Part shown: positions 15,697-20,856 of the stretch, piece after piece | Numbering within the stretch: position 1 is the first letter of the stretch | Layout: every line of letters begins with the position of its first letter | Assembly: GCA_041744755.1 (NCBI GenBank) | Contig: JBGTKC010000132.1 | Coordinates: 1 to 24,758, forward strand | Length of the DNA: 24,758 bases | Reading direction: 5' to 3' | DNA from: CALDTK01 sp041744755 | Lineage (GTDB): Bacteria; Bacteroidota; Bacteroidia; Chitinophagales; Saprospiraceae | Made by a program: the position numbers and the translations under genes | Notes under the pieces: generated by a model | The model's input: the letters and a program-made list of their open reading frames with translations, nothing else | Database searches by the model: none | What the model was told of the DNA's origin: nothing

Positions 15697-16440
15697 TTAC
15701 TGTAGTTCTCTCACTACCATCATCAACTGCCTCACCTCCCCAACCCCCGTCACCAACCTTTCAAATTCCTCCAGCCCCGGCGCCCCCATATACACCTCCG
15801 GGTTCCTGTGCCGCATCGGCGAGTCGGTTTTGGCGAAAGCCGTGGCGTGGACCTCAGTGACGCCCGTGGCGCGGATCAACTCGACCACGTTTCCCGGTTC
15901 AATGCCGCAACCTGGGAGAATGATAATACGGCCAGCAGCCTGCTCGACGAGCTTGGCGATGACCTCGGCCCCGAGGGGGGCAGTGGCGGCCTGGCCGGAG
16001 GTGAGCACGCGATCGATGCCTAGCGAGATGAGGTCCTCTAACGCCGCATATGAATCTACGGTCACGTCGAAGGCGCGGTGGAAAGTGACGAGCATCGGGC
16101 GGGCTCTCGCCACGAGGGCGGCGGTGCGCAACTTGTCAATGGTGCCGTCGGGCATCAGCACACCGAAGACGACGCCCGACACCCCAGCCGCCTTGTAGGC
16201 CTCGATGTCGGAGAGCATGGTGGCGAACTCTGCGTCGGTGTAGCAGAAGTCGCCCTCGCGCGGGCGCACCATGCACATGATGTCGACGTCGGGGATTTTT
16301 ACGGCTTCCGCGACGGTGCCGGGGCTCGGGCTGAGACCGCCGGTGAACAGTGAGGCGCACAGTTCGACGCGCTTCGCGCCGGCTTCGGCTGCCGCCAAAA
16401 CCCCGTCCACACCTTCGACACATACTTCGAATAAAACCAT
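15697..16440 (-). CDS. cutC: CutC family protein (TIM barrel)
   Basis: From ATG 16438-16440 this gives 247 residues, the usual CutC length; the longer frame to 16542 overlaps the upstream gene and was rejected. CutC-type stretches are LFEVCVEGVDGVLAAAEAG, AKRVELCASLFTGGLSPS, MCMVRPREGDFCYTD, TFHRAFDV, RVLTSGQAATAPLG and IIILPGCGIEPGNV. The family was named for copper homeostasis, but its enzymatic role is unsettled and bacterial copies often lie beside glycan-degrading enzymes. Here the upstream gene, 4 nt away, encodes a glycosylasparaginase, supporting a role in handling N-glycan products over copper. An exact 14-mer at 15827-15840 encodes A201-T205 (AFAKT). Confidence 0.88.
   Translation of the reverse strand: MVLFEVCVEGVDGVLAAAEAGAKRVELCASLFTGGLSPSPGTVAEAVKIPDVDIMCMVRPREGDFCYTDAEFATMLSDIEAYKAAGVSGVVFGVLMPDGTIDKLRTAALVARARPMLVTFHRAFDVTVDSYAALEDLISLGIDRVLTSGQAATAPLGAEVIAKLVEQAAGRIIILPGCGIEPGNVVELIRATGVTEVHATAFAKTDSPMRHRNPEVYMGAPGLEEFERLVTGVGEVRQLMMVVRELQ
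15827..15840 (+). repeat. Dispersed 14-mer GTTTTGGCGAAAGC, copy 5
   Basis: Exact copy in plus orientation inside cutC (minus strand), encoding AFAKT after EVHAT. Confidence 0.85.
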
Positions 16441-16444
16441 AGGG

Positions 16445-17455
16445 CTAGAGTTTGGACGGTGAGTCGATGAGGCGTGCGCCCTCGGCGTCATGGATAGCGT
16501 AGGAGAAGCCGGGCGCGATGCAGTAGGCACCCGTGCTGCCATCCTTGGCGACGGCGATAAAGCCGACCTGGATCTCGCGCCAGTCCGGATTCTTGGCGAT
16601 GACGCGTTCGACGGCGGCCTCGCAGGCGGCCTGGGGCGTGAGGCCCTGGCGCATCAGTTCCACGACCAGAAAGCTGCCGCAGGCCCGGATGACGGCCTCG
16701 CCCCAGCCGGTGGCCGTGGCGGCGCCGACCTCGTTGTCGACGTAAAGTCCGGCGCCGATGATGGGGGAGTCCCCGACTCTGCCGGCGTATTTGTAGGCCG
16801 CGCCGCTGGTGGTGCAGGCGCCGGCGAGTTGGCCGGCGGCATCCACGGCCAGGAGGCCGATGGTGTCGTGGTTCTCGATGTTGATGGCCGGGCGGGCGGG
16901 ACCGTTGTCGCGCTTCCAAACTTCGTACTCGCGCCGGGCCTCGTCGGTGAGGAGTTCGGCGTGTGCGAAGCCCTGGGCGCGGGCGAAGGCGTACGCTCCT
17001 TGACCAGTGAGCATCACGTGCGGGGTTTCGCTCATAACGCGGCGCGCCACGGAGATGGGGTGGAGGATGTGTTGGAGGTACGCCACCGAACCACAGTCGC
17101 CGTCCGGACCCATGATGCTGGCGTCGAGGGTCACTTTGCCGTCGCGATCCGGGTAGGCGCCGAGGCCGACGGTGCGCACGGTGGGATCGGCCTCCGGGAC
17201 GCGGACCCCGGCTTCGACGGCATCGAGGACGGTGCCCCCGGCTTGCAGCGTGGCCCACGCCTCGGCGTTGGCCGGGAGTCCATGGGGCCAGGTCGAGATG
17301 ACGAGCGGGCGGGGGGTTTTGGCGAAAGCCGGAGCAATCGCCGGAGCGTCAGTAGCGGCGTCTGCACTCACGCGCGGCGAGCACGCAGCGGCGACACCCA
17401 TGCCGAGCGCAGGCAGGTGAGTGAGGAAGCGGCGGCGGGTGGACATGCGGGGCAA
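16445..17455 (-). CDS. N4-(beta-N-acetylglucosaminyl)-L-asparaginase (glycosylasparaginase), Tat-exported
   Basis: This 336-residue Ntn-hydrolase cleaves the GlcNAc-Asn bond of N-glycopeptides. The precursor self-cleaves before Thr198 in NHDTIGLLAVDAAGQLAG, giving alpha and beta chains; TTSGAAYKYAGRVGDSPIIGAG is the typical beta-chain stretch and PLVISTWPHG opens the mature domain. The N-terminus STRRRFLTHLPALGMGVAAAC has a twin-arginine motif and a Cys25 that could be a lipobox cysteine, so export to the periplasm or outer membrane is likely. An exact 14-mer encodes A43-T47 (AFAKT) in the linker between signal and enzyme. The stop is 4 nt before cutC, implying one transcript. Plain isoaspartyl peptidase is the alternative, but HDTIG and WPHG fit the glycosylasparaginase group better. 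Confidence 0.88.
   Translation of the reverse strand: MPRMSTRRRFLTHLPALGMGVAAACSPRVSADAATDAPAIAPAFAKTPRPLVISTWPHGLPANAEAWATLQAGGTVLDAVEAGVRVPEADPTVRTVGLGAYPDRDGKVTLDASIMGPDGDCGSVAYLQHILHPISVARRVMSETPHVMLTGQGAYAFARAQGFAHAELLTDEARREYEVWKRDNGPARPAINIENHDTIGLLAVDAAGQLAGACTTSGAAYKYAGRVGDSPIIGAGLYVDNEVGAATATGWGEAVIRACGSFLVVELMRQGLTPQAACEAAVERVIAKNPDWREIQVGFIAVAKDGSTGAYCIAPGFSYAIHDAEGARLIDSPSKL
17316..17329 (+). repeat. Dispersed 14-mer GTTTTGGCGAAAGC, copy 6
   Basis: Exact copy in plus orientation in the glycosylasparaginase gene (minus strand), encoding AFAKT in the post-signal linker. Confidence 0.85.
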
Positions 17456-17527
17456 GCTAAGGCACGTGAGCAGACCGTGTCAGCCCCGCGGACATCATGT
17501 GAAACTAACCCTCGTGAAGTCGGGGGG

Positions 17528-17541
17528 GAGTTTTAAAACTC
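17528..17541. promoter_or_regulatory. Perfect 14-bp palindrome upstream of the glycosylasparaginase gene
   Basis: GAGTTTTAAAACTC reads the same on both strands. It lies 73 bp upstream of the glycosylasparaginase start, where an operator for a dimeric regulator would sit. No regulator gene is adjacent, so the binding protein is unknown. Confidence 0.4.
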
Positions 17542-17651
17542 GCTTGCGCACGTAATGAGTAGGTTGTGCGAATTTCGAACTTCCATCCGCAAGCACGCGT
17601 ATCCCGGATTATGGCTAGCTTCGCCGATTAACGATTGCCAAACAAGCAAAC

Positions 17652-17682
17652 TTTACCCACCGATCCTGGCGTTGTAAATTTG
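17652..17682 (+). promoter_or_regulatory. Bacteroidota-type promoter for the desaturase
   Basis: TTTA (17652-17655), a 19-nt spacer and TAAATTTG (17675-17682) match the known Bacteroidota pattern TTTG-N19-TAnnTTTG with one mismatch in the -33 element. Transcription would begin near 17689 and give a leader of about 120 nt before the ATG at 17809. Confidence 0.45.
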
Positions 17683-17808
17683 CACATCACAAATACTCAG
17701 GTGTTTCGATAGCGTTTAGCGGAGTCCGAAAGGGCGAAGCCCGGCGCCGGCTTGGCATCAGCCGCGCTTCCCGACCCCGGGAGCGACCTCTGCCTACGCA
17801 AAGCACCT

Positions 17809-18852
17809 ATGTCCCAACTTCTCCCGAACGCCGTAGCGCAGCGCGCCACCGACATCCAGACCGACCTCGCCAACTGGAAGTCCATCGTATCCCCGTACCA
17901 GAAGCCGAGCGCTCGCAGCGCCGCGTGGCAGGTGTTTAATACCGTCGTCCCGTTCCTGTTGCTCTGGGCGGCGATGTATTTCGTCTACCCGTACACCCTC
18001 CTGGGCACGCTCGCGATCGGAATCGTCGCGAGCTTCTTCCTGGTGCGCGTCTTCATCATCCAACACGATTGCGGGCACTACTCCTTCCTCGCGAGCCGCA
18101 GGCAGAGCGACTGGGTGGGCTGGGCGTGCTCCTTCCTGAGCACGATTCCGTACACGTACTGGAGTCGCGTGCACGCCTTCCACCACGGCCACGTCGGGCA
18201 GCTCGAGCACCGCGACGTCGGCGACATCAACTTCCTTACCGTGGAGGAGTACCGCGCTAGAACTCCTTTCGGCCGTCTGCGCTACCGTATTTTCCGGAGT
18301 GGCTTCGTGATTGCTTTCATGGCGCCGCTACTGTACATCACCGTCATGTGTCGGATCCCGAAGGTCTGGTACGAGGGTTGGACGGGGGTGCACAAGAAGC
18401 TGCATCTCAACAACTTGGCGATCTTCGTCGTGTATGCTGCGCTCGGTTATGTACTGGGTTGGGAGCGCTTCTTGGTCATTCAGGGATCGACGGTGCTCGG
18501 GTTTTCGATCATCGCGTTCTGGTTTTTCTACGTGCAACACCAGCACGAGGACACCTATATGAGGTGGACGAGCAACTGGACGTACTTGCAGGCCGCTATT
18601 CAGGGAGCGACCTTATATGATTTGCCGCGGGTGTTCCACTGGCTGACGGGGGATATCGGATATCACCACATTCATCATTTGTCCTCGCGGATTCCCAACT
18701 ACAATCTCGAGCGCTGTGCGCGCGAGAATCCTTTACTCCAGAAGTACGTGACGAAAGTGACTTTTACGGAGAGCCTGCCGATGATTAATAACAAGCTGTG
18801 GGACGAGGAGGGGAAAAGGATGATTACGTTCGCGCAGTACAATGCACTGTAA
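17809..18852 (+). CDS. Membrane fatty-acid desaturase (acyl-lipid, delta-12-like)
   Basis: This 347-residue di-iron membrane enzyme introduces a double bond into fatty-acyl chains of lipids. The three histidine boxes are HDCGH (86-90), HAFHH (122-126) and HHIHH (286-290), each next to membrane helices at roughly 45-85, 165-180, 202-216 and 223-242. The HxxHH/HxxHH arrangement with HDCGH fits acyl-lipid desaturases such as delta-12 more than acyl-CoA delta-9 enzymes; regiospecificity is not certain. ATG 17809 gives a family-like N-terminus. A promoter match lies at 17652-17682. The stop is followed by two hairpins before the HNH gene, so it is probably a single-gene transcript, possibly responding to temperature as desaturases often do. 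Confidence 0.88.
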   Translation: MSQLLPNAVAQRATDIQTDLANWKSIVSPYQKPSARSAAWQVFNTVVPFLLLWAAMYFVYPYTLLGTLAIGIVASFFLVRVFIIQHDCGHYSFLASRRQSDWVGWACSFLSTIPYTYWSRVHAFHHGHVGQLEHRDVGDINFLTVEEYRARTPFGRLRYRIFRSGFVIAFMAPLLYITVMCRIPKVWYEGWTGVHKKLHLNNLAIFVVYAALGYVLGWERFLVIQGSTVLGFSIIAFWFFYVQHQHEDTYMRWTSNWTYLQAAIQGATLYDLPRVFHWLTGDIGYHHIHHLSSRIPNYNLERCARENPLLQKYVTKVTFTESLPMINNKLWDEEGKRMITFAQYNAL

Positions 18853-18877
18853 AAAGATCGCAAACTCCGGGTGTTAA

Positions 18878-18898
18878 GACGAGCTTTGCGAGCTCGTC
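18878..18898 (+). terminator. Hairpin downstream of the desaturase gene
   Basis: GACGAGCT (18878-18885), loop TTGCG, AGCTCGTC (18891-18898) form a perfect 8-bp stem 25 nt after the stop codon. The following bases are not T-rich, so it is a weak terminator candidate. Confidence 0.45.
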
Positions 18899-18921
18899 GC
18901 TGTCAAATGTTGAGTGGTGCG

Positions 18922-18953
18922 GCTTTCGCCAAAACCTGCGTTTTCGCGAAAGC
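18922..18953. repeat. Inverted pair of the dispersed 14-mer (copy 7 plus variant) forming a hairpin
   Basis: GCTTTCGCCAAAAC (18922-18935, exact copy in minus orientation) is followed after CTGC by GTTTTCGCGAAAGC (18940-18953, one mismatch in plus orientation). The two can pair at 13 of 14 positions around a 4-nt loop. The structure ends 13 nt before the HNH start codon, so it may act as a terminator for upstream transcription or affect translation of the HNH gene. Confidence 0.75.
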
Positions 18954-18966
18954 GTTGCTACTGGCG

Positions 18967-19308
18967 ATGCCCAAGCGCGTAGACCCGATCCCCGAGCACG
19001 TTTGGCAGCCGCGCGAGCGCGTCGTGGCCTGCGAGTTGTGCGGTCGCAAAAACCTCAAGCTCACCGAGCATCACCTGATCCCGAAGGCCGTGCACCGCAA
19101 GGAGCGCTACCGCCGGATGTACGATCGCGAGGACATGCTCACGAGAAAAATGCTGGTGTGCCGGCCATGCCATTCCGCGATTCACAAGTGTATCCCGGAC
19201 GAGAAGGAGTTGGCGATGAATTACGCGACGAAGGAGGCGCTGTTGGGGAATGCGTGTTTGGCGAAGCAAGTGGCGTATTTTGGGAGGCAGCGCATAGGAG
19301 GTGCTTGA
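18967..19308 (+). CDS. Small HNH-type zinc-binding protein (putative endonuclease)
   Basis: This 113-residue protein has a zinc-binding CELCG (Cys22, Cys25), TEHHLIPK with His35-His36, and CRPCHSAIH (Cys65, Cys68, His69, His73). The Cys pairs and the HH plus H residues match HNH endonuclease folds that cut DNA with a metal ion. The start at ATG 18967 gives the family-like MPKRVDPIPEHVW; the frame extends upstream to 18871 but that part is formed by the 14-mer hairpin and is not protein-like. Small free-standing HNH proteins occur in many bacteria and their targets are mostly unknown. No methylase, integrase or toxin partner lies next to it, so it is not obviously part of a restriction system. 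Confidence 0.8.
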   Translation: MPKRVDPIPEHVWQPRERVVACELCGRKNLKLTEHHLIPKAVHRKERYRRMYDREDMLTRKMLVCRPCHSAIHKCIPDEKELAMNYATKEALLGNACLAKQVAYFGRQRIGGA

Positions 19309-19322
19309 TCTCATTTGAGATC
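19307..19322. terminator. Short hairpin between HNH and ATPase genes
   Basis: GATCTC-ATTT-GAGATC (19307-19322) overlaps the HNH stop codon (19306-19308) and lies 28 bp before the end of the converging ATPase gene. The stem is 6 bp and lacks a T-run. Confidence 0.3.
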
Positions 19323-19350
19323 GAGCTCCGCGACTATGCGTTGATCCCGT

Positions 19351-20481
19351 TTATCGACTAGCAAAATCCACCACGCGTGAGATGGCCTCAGCTAGGCTAA
19401 CGACTTCTATTCTTTCCTTCATCCGGAAACCTCCCGTCTCCGGCGTCACTACGTAGGTATACGCCGGATCGACATCCGCGATTGCGTTGTGGTTGCCCTT
19501 GCTGAGCGTTGGACCGGTCGAGAATTTACACTCGAAAGCAAGGCGGCGGTCGCCACCGAAGGTGAGTACGAGATCGAGTTCGGCGCCATCTGCACTGCGG
19601 TAGAAGTACGGCCGTGCAAACTCTCCGGCGGCCCTGATAATCTCCTCGATGGCGTAGCCTTCCCAAGATGCGCCGAGGCCGGGATGTAGTAAGAGTGCAT
19701 TGTAGTCGGGGATACCCAGCAAGCCGTGACGCAGGCCACTGTCGCGCCAGTAAACCCGCGGACTTTTCGTGAGACGCTTCCCGAGATTACTGTAGTAGGG
19801 CTGCAGCATCCTGACGAGAAATGCTCCTGAAAGAATGTCGAGGTAGCGCTGTACGGTAGGGGCGCTGATCCGTAACGATCGAGCCAGTTCACTTGCGTTA
19901 AACAGGCCTCCGTGTAGATGGGCTAGCATGTAAATGAGCCGTTCAAATTCAGTGGTATTTGTCTGTATCCCGAGTTCGAGCAGGTCGCGCGTGAGGAAGG
20001 TGGTCACGTAGTTGGCCAGCCAGCGTTTACGTCCTATCGTGCTTAGTCCGAGGAGTGGCTGAGGGTACCCGCCCTGAACGAGGTATTCAGAGAGGGGCAC
20101 AGACCGCAGACCTACTTGAACGAGGCTGAGTGGCGTGAGTTCGTGATAAAAGACTCTCCCCGCCAAGGATTCATTCGCCTCCCGCATCAGCGCGGGTGAT
20201 GCCGAGCCTAAGAGAAGAAACCGTCCTGGGCGCCTGTCCTCGTCGATCAGCGGTCGGAGTTGGCCGAAGAGTCGCGGCTCCCTTTGGACCTCGTCTATGA
20301 TGACGAGGCGGTGGGCGTTCTCGCGAAAGAAGAGCGTCGGGTCCGTAAGCGCAGCCTTACTCTGCGGCAGCTGGAGGTCGAGCAGCACCGCGTCTCTACT
20401 GGCGTTCACCTCTTTTGCCAGCGTCGACTTTCCTACTTGCCTCGGTCCGACCAATCCCACCGCAGGGCTCTGCATGAGCAT
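19351..20481 (-). CDS. AAA-family ATPase with DUF4143 C-terminal domain
   Basis: This 376-residue protein has Walker A GPRQVGKST (12-20) and Walker B LVIIDEVQ (59-66), sensor-like FLLLGSASP, a winged-helix-like middle (NASELARSLRISAPTVQRYLD) and a C-terminal DUF4143 nuclease-like fold with SADGAELDLVL and AFECKF (the PD-(D/E)xK-type D...ExK pattern). Members are common and often variable between strains; function is unclear. ATG 20481 is only 11 residues before Walker A, shorter than usual. The frame is open upstream to about 20633 and reads NRTASATVVLDMLMQSPAV just before the ATG, which resembles the helix family members have there, but it contains no ATG, GTG or TTG codon. The N-terminus may therefore have lost its start or use a rare one. 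Confidence 0.85.
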   Translation of the reverse strand: MLMQSPAVGLVGPRQVGKSTLAKEVNASRDAVLLDLQLPQSKAALTDPTLFFRENAHRLVIIDEVQREPRLFGQLRPLIDEDRRPGRFLLLGSASPALMREANESLAGRVFYHELTPLSLVQVGLRSVPLSEYLVQGGYPQPLLGLSTIGRKRWLANYVTTFLTRDLLELGIQTNTTEFERLIYMLAHLHGGLFNASELARSLRISAPTVQRYLDILSGAFLVRMLQPYYSNLGKRLTKSPRVYWRDSGLRHGLLGIPDYNALLLHPGLGASWEGYAIEEIIRAAGEFARPYFYRSADGAELDLVLTFGGDRRLAFECKFSTGPTLSKGNHNAIADVDPAYTYVVTPETGGFRMKERIEVVSLAEAISRVVDFASR

Positions 20482-20520
20482 GTCCAGAACTACAGTTGCG
20501 CTTGCCGTACGATTGGGATC

Positions 20521-20561
20521 ATCCCCGCAAATTACAACCCTATCTTTTAATTTGCGGGGAT
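20521..20561. repeat. Perfect 14-bp inverted repeat upstream of the ATPase gene
   Basis: ATCCCCGCAAATTA (20521-20534) and TAATTTGCGGGGAT (20548-20561) are exact reverse complements with a 13-nt spacer. It lies 40 bp upstream of the ATPase ATG. It can fold into a stable stem-loop in RNA from either strand or serve as a protein-binding site. Confidence 0.7.
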
Positions 20562-20614
20562 GGGTGTCCCGGAGAACGCTGGATAGCCTGTCTAGGGCTA
20601 CCCCGAACCAATTC

Positions 20615-20628
20615 GTTTTGGCGAAAGC
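20615..20628 (+). repeat. Dispersed 14-mer GTTTTGGCGAAAGC, copy 8
   Basis: Exact copy between the ATPase and dnaE genes. On the minus strand it is in the open frame that leads into the ATPase, where it would read AFAKT. Confidence 0.8.
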
Positions 20629-20816
20629 TATTTACTCTGCGCCCCACAGGAGTTAGCGCCTGGGACTTTTGGAATGGGTCCGCTCGCAACCACCCTGTGC
20701 AAAAGCTGTGGAGACTTCCCCCCCAATCCCCACAAGCCCCCATTTTGACAACAGAATAGGCAAGGATGGCCCCACCTTTGGAGGCCGGCCATTCCTCAGC
20801 ACCTCCCCGCGGTAGC

Positions 20817-20853
20817 CCTTCACCACTTCCCCCTTCTTCCTTCACCACTTCCC
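20817..20853 (+). repeat. 15-bp direct repeat in the dnaE leader
   Basis: CCTTCACCACTTCCC occurs at 20817-20831 and 20839-20853, 22 bp apart start to start, ending 3 bp before the GTG start of dnaE. Confidence 0.65.
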
Positions 20854-20856
20854 TCA

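Larger units (their letters stand above)
17456..17808. other. Divergent intergenic region between glycosylasparaginase and desaturase genes
   Basis: This 353-nt region holds the promoters of both flanking genes. It contains a perfect 14-bp palindrome at 17528-17541, inverted words GCTTGCG (17542-17548) and CGCAAGC (17588-17594), an AT-richer part at 17600-17710 and a promoter match at 17652-17682. The in-frame ATG at 17752 ahead of the desaturase was not used because the added residues are not family-like. Confidence 0.4.
20482..20856. other. Divergent intergenic region between ATPase and dnaE
   Basis: This 375-nt region holds a perfect 14-bp inverted repeat (20521-20561), an exact dispersed 14-mer (20615-20628), a C-rich part around 20716-20740, and a 15-bp direct repeat just before dnaE (20817-20853). 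TTTTGACAACAG near 20743 may be part of the dnaE promoter, but no full pair was found. Confidence 0.4.

Noticed and set aside
16490..17536. 348-codon plus-strand frame opposite the glycosylasparaginase gene
   Set aside because: The minus-strand gene has unmistakable catalytic motifs; the plus frame is Gly/Ala/Asp-rich and family-less.
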